Assembly: GCF_001563265.1 (NCBI RefSeq)
Contig: NZ_CP005083.1
Location: forward strand, 3,661,001 to 3,725,000
Reading direction: 5' to 3'
From: Sphingobium sp. TKS
GTDB taxonomy: Bacteria; Pseudomonadota; Alphaproteobacteria; Sphingomonadales; Sphingomonadaceae
Length of the DNA stretch: 64,000 nt
This document shows positions 35,711-44,660 of this stretch, one piece after another; within the stretch, counting starts at the first letter, position 1, and every line of letters starts with the position of its first letter. The notes beneath the pieces are model-generated. The model searched no databases. It worked only from the letters and a program-made list of their open reading frames with translations, and had not been told where the DNA came from. The translations under genes and the position numbers were made by a program.

Positions 35711-35917
35711 CTATCGTCCTCTTAACCGGAATATTTTGGCCAACAACGCTAGGATAGCGAACGACAGGAAGCAGAAATAGATCAACGCCGCACGAATGGT
35801 TTTACCGTCCAGCACATTTTCGGCGCACCACTTCCAATAGAAATAGGATATCGCCAGAAATATTACCCATACGGCTGTTATCCGTGCGCGCCTCACCCTC
35901 TTCTCCACTCTGTTCAT
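35711..35917 (-). CDS. Small two-helix membrane protein, basic N-terminus
   Basis: 68 residues. A strongly basic start (MNRVEKRVRRARI) is followed by helices TAVWVIFLAISYFYWKW and ALIYFCFLSFAILALLAKIF, then RLRGR. Same orientation as, and just upstream of, the 35454-35666 gene; both have the size and topology of each other without clear sequence identity. Unknown function. Confidence 0.5.
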   Translation of the reverse strand: MNRVEKRVRRARITAVWVIFLAISYFYWKWCAENVLDGKTIRAALIYFCFLSFAILALLAKIFRLRGR

Positions 35918-36310
35918 TGATCTTATTCATTTCTTTGACTTGAAATCAAATGAGATTCGAGAGTCCGGTTTTGAGACGGCCGAATTCGCTGCCAAATGTC
36001 TCAAACTGGTCGTTTTCAGACCCTCCTTCCCATCATCCGATCCTGAACGTGGAGAACTGGCTAAGGATCATGCGTTGCCCAATGGCTACAGAACCCTCAA
36101 AAAACATCCTATTTCTCCAACGGGGCAGGATTGCACCTGTCCTATTCCGCGCCACCGGGTCTATCCCGCATCCCTCTTTGAAACGTCCGACAAATCGCGT
36201 CACCACGCATACGCGCGCGCAGGCACGCGCGCGCGTACACTGTGAACTTCGGCGTGAAATGGTCGCTTGCCGACAGGCCGTTTCCCGCCTCCTTCGAAGC
36301 GCCCCCCCCT
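35918..36310. other. 393-bp intergenic region with alternating CG hairpin
   Basis: No credible gene. It contains a hairpin of alternating purine-pyrimidine (ACGCGCGCGC at 36211-36220 facing GCGCGCGCGT at 36227-36236, 6-nt loop), a sequence type prone to Z-DNA or cruciform extrusion. It lies downstream of the minus-strand lipoprotein gene that ends at 36311. Confidence 0.65.
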
Positions 36311-36637
36311 TCAATGCGTGCGGCTGGTGACGTTCGCGGTGCCGTCGCTCTGAATTTCGATCAGATGGGCGGTGCCGTTATCACACTCCGCTTTCCAGCC
36401 CATGACTCCATGCCGCACTTCGGTTCGTTCCGACCGGGCGACTGTCGAGCAAGCCGCGCCGGACGCCCGCACGGCCCTCTCCAGTACGCCATTGCGTTGC
36501 GTTTCATCCAGCTTGGCGACCTCAGCCGCTGCGCCGGTTTCGGGGGCTGCGCGCTGGTCGACGGCAGTGATCTGGTCGCCGCTCTCGCCGCAAGCCGTCA
36601 GGGCAAATATCCCGGCCAGCACTATCCAATTGCGCAT
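36311..36637 (-). CDS. Small lipoprotein of unknown function
   Basis: 108 residues with a lipobox (AGIFALTAC, Cys14). The mature part has a second domain with two cysteines (SGAACSTVARSERTEVRHGVMGWKAECDNG) that may form a disulfide. The start at 36637 sits 5 nt after AAAGGA. An ATG at 36643 overlaps the stop of the upstream peptidase (ATGA), so coupled translation from either is possible. It does not resemble DUF3617. Confidence 0.7.
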   Translation of the reverse strand: MRNWIVLAGIFALTACGESGDQITAVDQRAAPETGAAAEVAKLDETQRNGVLERAVRASGAACSTVARSERTEVRHGVMGWKAECDNGTAHLIEIQSDGTANVTSRTH

Positions 36638-36639
36638 GT

Positions 36640-37596
<957 letters not shown>

Positions 37597-37721
37597 TCAA
37601 GGTGTAGAAACTCTGGCGGGCAATGCAATCGACAGACGCGCGGTTCGCTTCGACAAGTGACGCTTGAGCGCGCGCGAACCCAGGTGCATCTTCCGCCACG
37701 ATCCAGACAGGAGGAATTCCG

Positions 37722-38492
37722 ATGCGTTCCACCCTTGCCCTTTTCTGCGCCAGCCTGGCCCTTGCCACGCCGCTCGCCGCCCCACTTGCCGCCATGGCCA
37801 AGGCGCCCGATTATGCCGCAGCGATTGCCGACCCCAAACGTCCGGCGGATGCCAAGGCGCTGGATGAAGGGCGCAAGCCGGCCGAAACGCTCGCCTTTCT
37901 GGGACTGAAGCCTGGCATGAAGGCGGCCGATATCGTCACCGGATCTGGCTATTGGGCGGAGATCATGGCCGATGTGGTGGGGCGCAAGGGCAAGGTGACG
38001 GGCTTTGAACCCAGCCAGTTCACAACCAAGCCCGAGAGCCAGCAGAAATGGCAGGCCCTGCAGGCGCGACGACCCGAAGTGAAATGGGTCAGCTATCCGT
38101 TCGAGGGTTTTGGCGCCCCCGCGAACAGCTTCGACTTCACCATCCTCAACCTCAATTATCACGACCTCTATTGGCAATCGGAGAAGATGGGCATTCCCTT
38201 CACCGATCCGGCGGCCTTCGTGAAGGCGCTCTACGCCGCGACAAAGCCGAGCGGGATCGTCGGCGTGATCGACCATGCGGGGCCGGCGGGCGGCACGCGG
38301 GCGATCGTCGACAAGCTGCACCGGATCGATCCGGCCGTGGTCAAGGCGGACTTCGCCAAGGCTGGGTTCGTGCTGGAGGCGGAAAGCCCGCTGCTCGCCA
38401 ATCCGCAGGACGACCATAGCAAAAATGTGTTCGACCCCGCCATTCGCGGCAAGACGGACCGCTTCCTGTTCCGCTTCCGCAAACCGAAATAA
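37722..38492 (+). CDS. Exported SAM-methyltransferase-like protein
   Basis: 256 residues. A signal peptide (MRSTLALFCASLALATPLAAPLAAMA) precedes a Rossmann-type methyltransferase fold: ADIVTGSGYWAEIMADVVG (SAM-binding motif I, G-x-G-x), KVTGFEPSQF (motif II), DFTILNLNYHDLYW (motif IV). The motif I glycines fit SAM binding, but SAM is not known in the periplasm, so the enzyme may act on another ligand, be inactive or be cytoplasmic. AGGAGG precedes the ATG. Confidence 0.85.
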   Translation: MRSTLALFCASLALATPLAAPLAAMAKAPDYAAAIADPKRPADAKALDEGRKPAETLAFLGLKPGMKAADIVTGSGYWAEIMADVVGRKGKVTGFEPSQFTTKPESQQKWQALQARRPEVKWVSYPFEGFGAPANSFDFTILNLNYHDLYWQSEKMGIPFTDPAAFVKALYAATKPSGIVGVIDHAGPAGGTRAIVDKLHRIDPAVVKADFAKAGFVLEAESPLLANPQDDHSKNVFDPAIRGKTDRFLFRFRKPK

Positions 38493-38552
38493 GGGCTTTT
38501 GACCGCAAGAGGCGGGATGACAGGGCGGTGCGGCGGCGTCAGTCTGGCGGGC

Positions 38553-39221
38553 ATGGACCTGTCCGATCTCGACCGTCACGGCGCCGCGCGCCTGCCCGCC
38601 CTGCTCTCCCCCGATCAATGCGCGGAGATGATCGCGCTGTGGGAGCAACCGCACCTCTTCCGCAAGGAAGTGGTGATGGCGCGACATGGCTATGGCAGCG
38701 GGCGCTATCGCTATTTCGACTATCCGCTGCCCGCGCCCGTCGCGGCGTTGCGGGACGCGCTCTATCCGGCGCTGGCGGATGTCGCCAATCGCTGGGCGGC
38801 GATGCTGGGGAGCGGCGACATCTATCCCACGCGCCATGCCGATTTTCTGAAGGCGGGCGCGCTCACCGGACAGGACAAAGCGACGCCGCTGCTGCTGCGC
38901 TATGAGGCGGGGGACTGGAACGCGCTGCATCAGGATGTCTATGGCCCGCATGTCTTTCCGCTGCAGACGGCGATCCTGTTGTCGGAGCCGGAACGCGACT
39001 TTACCGGCGGCGCTTTCGTTCTGACCGAGCAGCGACCCCGCATGCAGTCGCGGCCCGAGGTGGTTCCGCTGGCCCAGGGTGACGCGGTGGTCTTCCCGGT
39101 TCGGGAGCGGCCGGTGATCGGTGCGAGAGGCGTGCATCGAGTGCAGATGCGCCATGGCGTCAGCCGGTTGCTGTCCGGAGCGCGTTACACATTAGGGATC
39201 ATTTTTCATGACGCGGCATGA
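38553..39221 (+). CDS. 2OG-Fe(II) oxygenase family protein (Oxygenase-NA type)
   Basis: About 222 residues. The jelly-roll core shows NALHQDVYGPHVFPLQTAILL, giving the HxD iron ligands, and FTGGAFVLTEQRPRMQSRPEVV, then a distal His in ARGVHRVQMRHGVSR with an Arg that could bind 2-oxoglutarate. This pattern fits the bacterial 2OG-Fe(II) oxygenase family with a short N-terminal domain. Substrate unknown. ATG 38553 is chosen; 38499 is an alternative. Confidence 0.8.
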   Translation: MDLSDLDRHGAARLPALLSPDQCAEMIALWEQPHLFRKEVVMARHGYGSGRYRYFDYPLPAPVAALRDALYPALADVANRWAAMLGSGDIYPTRHADFLKAGALTGQDKATPLLLRYEAGDWNALHQDVYGPHVFPLQTAILLSEPERDFTGGAFVLTEQRPRMQSRPEVVPLAQGDAVVFPVRERPVIGARGVHRVQMRHGVSRLLSGARYTLGIIFHDAA

Positions 39222-39232
39222 TGCCGGATTAC

Positions 39233-39277
39233 ATTTTGCGACAAATCTTTATGGGCATTGCCAGAATTTTGCGACAA
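39233..39277. promoter_or_regulatory. Duplicated 12-bp operator-like motif upstream of the TonB receptor
   Basis: ATTTTGCGACAA occurs at 39233-39244 and again at 39266-39277, 33 bp apart (about three helical turns, so on the same face of the helix). A small hairpin CTCCCC/GGGGAG (39278-39295) follows. The pair lies 50-94 bp before the receptor start. No matching regulator is known to me. Confidence 0.5.
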
Positions 39278-39326
39278 CTCCCCCCTAAAGGGGAGGCTTC
39301 AGGATCTTGAATTTCAGGGGTGACAA

Positions 39327-42011
39327 GTGCGCCGTTCCTTCGCCTATCTTATATTTCCGTTGATGATGAGTGCAGCGCCCGGTGCGCTGATGGCGCAGAC
39401 TGAGGAGCCCAGAGGGCCAGCCGGGCAGATCGACGAGAGCGAGGAAATCATCGTCACCGGCCAGCCCGAGCGAGGCGCGGTAGTCGGCACCATCAAGCCG
39501 GAGCAGCAGCTTTCGCCCGCCGATGTGCGGGCACTGGGCGTCACCTCCATATCCGAGATGATCACCGAACTGGCGCCGCAGACCAATGGCAGCCCGGTGA
39601 TCCTGCTCAACGGCAAGCGGATTTCGAGCTTCTCGGAGATTCAGGACATCCCCTCCGAAGCGGTGGCGCGGGTCGACATCCTGCCGGAGCAGGTCGCGCT
39701 GAACTATGGTTATGCGCCGACGCAGAAGGTCGTGAACATCGTGCTGCGCCAGCGTTTCCGCGCCGAGACGATGGACCTGCGCGCAGGTACGACCACGCAG
39801 GGCGGGCGCGACAATGGCTCGGCGGAAGGCGGGCTGCTGCGTATCCGGGGCGACAATCGCTTCACCCTCGACATGCAGTACAAGACCGCCGCATCGCTGC
39901 TGGAAAGCGAGCGCGGCGTGGTGCCGACCGTGCAGGGCGAACGGGCCAACCAACAGTCGGGCCTCGACGCCTTCCTGGTGGGGGAAAACGGCATGACCGG
40001 CGGCGAGCTGGCGCATCATCGCACGCTCAGCCCGGCGACCGAGAGCTTTGCTACCAATGCCACCCTGGCCCGCGCACTGGGCAAGATATCGATGACGATC
40101 AACGGGCGGCTGGAGCTGTCGGACAATGACAGCCTGCAAGGATTCCAGGCGGCGGCGTTCGACCTGCCGGCCGGCAACCCCTTCTCGCCCTTCGCCACGC
40201 CGACGAGCTTCTATCGCTATCTGCGTCAGGCGGGCGAGCTGGGGCAACAGATCAAGGGCACGACCGGCCATGTCGGCGTGACGCTGAGCGGGCTGCTGGG
40301 CGGGGGCTGGCAATGGTCTTTCACCGGCAATGGCGATTATTCCAACACCCGCACCACGACCGATCGCGGCGTCGATACTGGCGCGATCCAGAGCGCGATC
40401 AATGCAGGCGCCGATCCCTTCGGTGGCTTTTCGGCGGATCTTCTCTCGACGCGGGCGATCGACCGGGCGAAAGCTGAGTCCAAAGCGGTGACCGGCGACC
40501 TGCTGCTGTCCGGTCCGCTGTTCGACCTGCCCGCCGGGGCGGTCACGACATCGGTGCGCGTGGGTGGATCGGCCAATGGCTTCGATAGCCGGTCGATCCG
40601 CTCGGGCGTCGAGCGCAATAGCAGCTACAACCGGGAAATCGGCAGCGGGCAGATCAGCCTGGACCTGCCGATCACCAGCCGGTCGAAGGGCGTGCTGGGC
40701 GCAGTGGGCGACATCGGCGTCAATGTGAACGCGGCGGCGCAGCATTATTCCGACTTCGGCACGCTTTCGACCTTGGGTTACGGCATGCGTTGGCGGCCGG
40801 TGCCCGCCGTGCAGTTGCTGATGTCCGCCAATCAGGACCGCGCTGCGCCTACGGGCACGCAGATCACCGATCCGGAAATCCGCACGCCCAATGTGTCAGT
40901 GTTCGATTATGCAACTGGACAGACGGTATTCATCACGCAGGTCAGCCGCGGTAACCCCAATCTCAAGGAAAGCGTACGCGACCAGTTCCGGCTGAGTGCG
41001 AATATCAAACCATTCGAAAAGCCCAATCTGACGCTGACGGCAACCTATACCAACAGCCGGACGACCAATCCGATTTCGGCCTTTCCGACGCCGTCACCAG
41101 CAATCGAGGAGGCCTTTCCTGACCAGTTCGTTCGCAACGGCGGTGTGTTGACGGAGATCAGAGCTTTTCCCATCAACTATCTGCGGTCGCAGAGCGAGCA
41201 GTTGCGCTGGGGCTTCGACCTCAGCATTCCGCTGAAATCGCACATCCAGAAGGTGATCGAGGCCTGGCGCGCAGCAGGCGCGAAGCCCGAGGAACGGCCC
41301 AAGGAATTGCAGGATCTGCGTAGCCTGTTCGGCAATCGCGGCCCCGGTGGTGGTCAAGCTGGTCAGCCGCCGCAGGGGCAGGAAGGCGGCGACCGGCCAC
41401 GCGGCGAAGGAGATCAGAGCGGCCGCGGTGGCCAAGGGGGTGGCGGCCAGCGCGGTCCGGGCGGTGGCTTCGGTGGGCCGGGCGGCTTCGGCGGCGGCGG
41501 GCGCGGCGGCGGCGGCGGTCGGCTGAGCTTCAGCCTCTATCACACCTGGCATTTCACCGAGAGCATCCTGATCGCGCCCGGCGTGCCGGAGCTGGACCTG
41601 CTGAACGGCGACGCCACCGGATCGTCGGGCGGGCAGCCGCGGCATGAACTCAATGCGCGGGTCGGCTATACCAATAATGGCCTGGGCGCGCGATTGAGCG
41701 TCGATTGGGAAAGCGGCACCCATGTCGACGGCGCCCTGAGCGGAACGACGAGCGGGGCGTCACGGCTGGACTTCGGCAGTCTGGCGACGGTGGATTTGCG
41801 GCTGTTCGCCAATCTGGGGCAGATGCCTTCATTGGTGAAGGCGCACCCCTTTCTGCGGGGCGCGCGGGTGTCCATCGGCATCGACAATCTGTTCAACCAG
41901 CGGCGCAGCGTGACCGATGCGACCGGGATGACGCCGGTGCGCTATCAGCCCGGCTATCTCGATCCGATCGGGCGAGCAGTGACGATCAGCTTCCGCAAGC
42001 TGTTCTTCTGA
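39327..42011 (+). CDS. TonB-dependent receptor with Gly-rich insertion
   Basis: 894 residues. A signal peptide (cleavage after LMA, residue 23) is followed by a plug-like domain (DESEEIIVTG ... SPVILLNGKRISSFSEIQDIPSEAVARVDILP), then a beta-barrel, and a C-terminal aromatic end (SFRKLFF). DESEEIIVTG resembles a TonB-box region. Residues ~670-733 are an insertion rich in Gly, Gln, Arg and Pro (GGG, RGG), presumably an exposed loop. Substrate unknown; an upstream 2OG oxygenase does not by itself imply iron transport. SD is weak. Confidence 0.88.
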   Translation: MRRSFAYLIFPLMMSAAPGALMAQTEEPRGPAGQIDESEEIIVTGQPERGAVVGTIKPEQQLSPADVRALGVTSISEMITELAPQTNGSPVILLNGKRISSFSEIQDIPSEAVARVDILPEQVALNYGYAPTQKVVNIVLRQRFRAETMDLRAGTTTQGGRDNGSAEGGLLRIRGDNRFTLDMQYKTAASLLESERGVVPTVQGERANQQSGLDAFLVGENGMTGGELAHHRTLSPATESFATNATLARALGKISMTINGRLELSDNDSLQGFQAAAFDLPAGNPFSPFATPTSFYRYLRQAGELGQQIKGTTGHVGVTLSGLLGGGWQWSFTGNGDYSNTRTTTDRGVDTGAIQSAINAGADPFGGFSADLLSTRAIDRAKAESKAVTGDLLLSGPLFDLPAGAVTTSVRVGGSANGFDSRSIRSGVERNSSYNREIGSGQISLDLPITSRSKGVLGAVGDIGVNVNAAAQHYSDFGTLSTLGYGMRWRPVPAVQLLMSANQDRAAPTGTQITDPEIRTPNVSVFDYATGQTVFITQVSRGNPNLKESVRDQFRLSANIKPFEKPNLTLTATYTNSRTTNPISAFPTPSPAIEEAFPDQFVRNGGVLTEIRAFPINYLRSQSEQLRWGFDLSIPLKSHIQKVIEAWRAAGAKPEERPKELQDLRSLFGNRGPGGGQAGQPPQGQEGGDRPRGEGDQSGRGGQGGGGQRGPGGGFGGPGGFGGGGRGGGGGRLSFSLYHTWHFTESILIAPGVPELDLLNGDATGSSGGQPRHELNARVGYTNNGLGARLSVDWESGTHVDGALSGTTSGASRLDFGSLATVDLRLFANLGQMPSLVKAHPFLRGARVSIGIDNLFNQRRSVTDATGMTPVRYQPGYLDPIGRAVTISFRKLFF

Positions 42012-42193
42012 CGGATTTAAGACGCCCATGCCCGGTCCGTTATGATCGTCAGGACAGATCGGGAAGGGTTCGCCGCATGAAGCCGCCCCGTCATCAAGCT
42101 GATCAAGGATGTGGCAGGCGGAACGGTGCAAAGGGAACCGGCCGCACCGGCGGCCTGAATCGCGCCGAGGGGTTTGGAGAGGGAAAGGCCGCC
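42012..42193. other. Intergenic stretch between convergent receptor and hydrolase
   Basis: 182 bp without a convincing gene or terminator. A short GC-rich partly palindromic stretch (CCGGCCGCACCGGCGGCC) lies near 42138-42156. Confidence 0.4.
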
Positions 42194-42943
42194 TCAGCCC
42201 CGCATGACTTCCAAGGCCTGGCCCACAGCCAAAATCCCTTCCGGCGCGGCGGCAAAGCCCATATGCGTGCAATCCACCTCAATCGCCCGGTCGCGCTCCC
42301 CGGCGCGCCCTTTGGCGCATTCAGGCAAAATCACGCCATCGCGCTGCGACCACAAAGCCACGGTCGGCACCGGCGGCTTGACCTCGCGATTGCAGGCAAA
42401 GGGCGGCTGATCCACCGGAAAGCCTGACACCAACTGATAGAGACGCCAGGCATGATTGGCGCGCGGGTCGCCGGAAAAGGGCGTGCCCATCGTCACCACC
42501 CCGCCGACCTTGGCGGTGGCGAATTTCGCATATTCCCGCGCAAACAGCCCGCCCAGGCTCCAGCCCACCAGCGTCACCCGGGCGCCTGTCTTCCGCCTGA
42601 TGGCGTCCACCCGCCGGTCGATCTGCTCCAGACTGTCAGGTTTCGGTCCGAAATTGCGGCCCATGCCCCAGCCATGCGCCTCATAACCCGCCGCATTCAG
42701 CACGGCGCGCAACGGCTCCATCCGCTGTTCGCCCGCCATCAGTCCGGGGATCAGCAGAACCTGCCGCCCGTCGCCGCGGATCGCCCGCGCCAGGCTGGAG
42801 GCCTGCGCCCGCGTCCGCGCCAGATCGAGAGGCACTGACGCATTGCCCAACAGATGCTGGAGCGATGGCCGTTCAGCCGCGCGCGGACCGCTAGCCAGGC
42901 GGCCTCTCCAGAAGGTGGCAATGACGTCGGCATAAGGCGGCAC
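42194..42943 (-). CDS. Alpha/beta hydrolase
   Basis: About 249 residues from a GTG at 42943; an in-frame ATG at 43018 would add 25 residues but would run through a hairpin-rich leader. Nucleophile motif GWSLGG, preceded by VLLIPGLMAGEQ (oxyanion region), with an aspartate in VALWSQRDGVI and a distal His in VDCTHMGFAAAP. This is a typical lipase/esterase-like fold of the PGAP1/esterase type. Substrate unknown. AAGGA lies about 10 nt upstream of the GTG. Confidence 0.82.
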   Translation of the reverse strand: MPPYADVIATFWRGRLASGPRAAERPSLQHLLGNASVPLDLARTRAQASSLARAIRGDGRQVLLIPGLMAGEQRMEPLRAVLNAAGYEAHGWGMGRNFGPKPDSLEQIDRRVDAIRRKTGARVTLVGWSLGGLFAREYAKFATAKVGGVVTMGTPFSGDPRANHAWRLYQLVSGFPVDQPPFACNREVKPPVPTVALWSQRDGVILPECAKGRAGERDRAIEVDCTHMGFAAAPEGILAVGQALEVMRG

Positions 42944-42946
42944 GAA

Positions 42947-42982
42947 AATGTCTTTCCTTTTTCCAAAAGGAAAAATGACATT
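42947..42982 (-). other. Hairpin covering the ribosome-binding region of the hydrolase gene
   Basis: AATGTC pairs with GACATT around a stem TTTTTCC/GGAAAAA with an AAAA loop. On the minus strand it contains the AAGGA sequence and ends 3 nt before the proposed GTG start, so the ribosome binding site would be in a paired stem. It could regulate translation; this depends on the start choice. Confidence 0.35.
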
Positions 42983-43066
42983 CTCATGACAATAGCTCCC
43001 GAGTCCATGGGAATTCATCCACCAGGACAAACGGTCCGTCGTTTGTGACAGCGGCTTTGAGCGGGG

Positions 43067-43981
43067 TCAGGGCGCCAATGGAGACGTTTGCGCCACAGGC
43101 ACGCCATCGGCCGCCCGCAACTGGCGCGGCTCCAGGATCGCGGCCGTCTCGATCAGGTCGAGCGCCCGCCGCGCCTCCAGATAGCGGCGCGCAAATTGCA
43201 TCCAGCGGTCCGCCGCAGCCCGTCCCGGCATTTGTTCCACCTCCGCCAGCGCCGCGCCGACCCGCGACCCGTCCAGATAGCGGATCGCCCGGTCCAGCGC
43301 CGCCTGCGGCCGGGGAGAGGGGGTGGACGCCTTGTGAATGGTGATGATCTCGCGAGCCTCATGCTCCAGCGCTTCCCACCAGCTTGCATTGGCGGACGGC
43401 ACCGTCACCTGATCAGCCACCGCCGTCAGCCCGGCGCGCAGATCGGCCAGGGTCACCGGCTCCCGCGCCGCGTTGATGATGGTCGCGACGGCGCGTGGCT
43501 GCGCCTGCCCGAAGCGCAGCCGCAACTGCCCTTCAATATAGCCGAGCGGCGTCCCGCTATCGAGCGCCCGCCGCGCCGCGAAGGCGACCAACAGGCCTTC
43601 CGCGCGCGCCGCATTGCCCGAAGCCGCCTGCGCCTCCACGGCGATGCGGTTGAGCCGCTCTTCCAGTTGGACCACCCGCGCATCCAGCATTTGCCCGGCA
43701 TCGGCGGACAGCGGACGCATCGGCACGCCCGATCCCGCAGCGTTGAGCAGCGGATCGCTCAGCGCCGCCTGCCGCTGCGGCGCGTACCATCGCTGGATTT
43801 TCGGCAGGGCCAGAACGGTCAGCACCACCCCGACGGCAAAGGCGAGCAAGACCAGCAGCACCAGCATCCAGAGCCCACGCCGCCGTGCGGGGAGCGGCGT
43901 TGCCACGCCGTCCGCCGCGCCGCCCACCGTGCCGCCGCCCACCGTGCCGTCCGTGTCGCTCATCAAGGGTCTGTCTTCCAT
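43067..43981 (-). CDS. Mitofilin-like/COG4223 membrane protein downstream of hemD
   Basis: About 304 residues. One N-terminal transmembrane helix (LWMLVLLVLLAFAVGVVLTVLALP), then a coiled-coil/helical periplasmic region (MLDARVVQLEERLNRIAVEAQAASG) ending with tetratricopeptide-like helices. This architecture and the position after hemC-hemD match the alphaproteobacterial mitofilin/HemX-like family. The start is uncertain (43963 or 43981). A role in membrane organisation is inferred from the family. Confidence 0.8.
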   Translation of the reverse strand: MEDRPLMSDTDGTVGGGTVGGAADGVATPLPARRRGLWMLVLLVLLAFAVGVVLTVLALPKIQRWYAPQRQAALSDPLLNAAGSGVPMRPLSADAGQMLDARVVQLEERLNRIAVEAQAASGNAARAEGLLVAFAARRALDSGTPLGYIEGQLRLRFGQAQPRAVATIINAAREPVTLADLRAGLTAVADQVTVPSANASWWEALEHEAREIITIHKASTPSPRPQAALDRAIRYLDGSRVGAALAEVEQMPGRAAADRWMQFARRYLEARRALDLIETAAILEPRQLRAADGVPVAQTSPLAP

Positions 43982-43991
43982 ATGAGGCGAA

Positions 43992-44660
43992 TCATTCGCA
44001 TAATCGGACGGCAAGGGCCAGCATCCTCTCATCATCGGGCTTATCGGGCGCCTGGGCGCTGGCCCAGCCGTCGCCGCAGGCCGTCAGCGCGGCCGGGCCG
44101 ATCGCGATCAGGTGCAGGGCGGCGCGCTGCTCCGGATCCACAAGCTGCGCCAGCACTTCCCCGGCGCGTGGCGAATGGACCAACAGGATGCTGTCGGCCT
44201 CCAGCCGCTCCGCCAGCCGGTCATCCTCGATCCGCAGCATTTCATAAACCGCGATACGCTCGATCCGTAGCGCCCCTTCATCGATCGGCGCGATCGTCCG
44301 CCCGGCCAGATGCAGCACATGGCCATGCCCGTCCGCCGCGATCCGCCGCGCAATGGCGGTGCCATCGCCATCCCCGGCGGCGACCTGCGCAAAGCCCGCT
44401 TCCCCCAGCGCCTTCGCCGTCGCTTTTCCCACCGCATAAGCGGGCAGGTTGCGATAATCGGCCAGCCGTTCCCCCGCCAGCCGGGCTGCATTGGCGCTGG
44501 TCAACAACAGGGCGTCGAAGCGGCTTGCGGCAGGAGCCTCCCAATCCAGCGCCCGCGGCACGAACAGGGGAACAATCCGTGCCTCCAGCCCCAATTCCGC
44601 CGCCCGCTCGGCCGTCTTGCCGGCGCCCGGCTCGGGCCGCAGGATGATGAGCGGCCTCAC
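43992..44660 (-). CDS. hemD: Uroporphyrinogen-III synthase
   Basis: A 222-residue enzyme that cyclises hydroxymethylbilane with inversion of ring D. The two-domain alpha/beta pattern is recognisable (LIILRPEPGAGKTAE..., DALLLTSANAARLAG, YAVGKATAKALGEAGF, LHLAGRT, DSILLVHSPRAGEVL). The sequence family is poorly conserved, so the assignment leans on its place directly after hemC. GTG 44660 overlaps the hemC stop (GTGA). Consistent with normal length. Confidence 0.9.
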   Translation of the reverse strand: MRPLIILRPEPGAGKTAERAAELGLEARIVPLFVPRALDWEAPAASRFDALLLTSANAARLAGERLADYRNLPAYAVGKATAKALGEAGFAQVAAGDGDGTAIARRIAADGHGHVLHLAGRTIAPIDEGALRIERIAVYEMLRIEDDRLAERLEADSILLVHSPRAGEVLAQLVDPEQRAALHLIAIGPAALTACGDGWASAQAPDKPDDERMLALAVRLCE

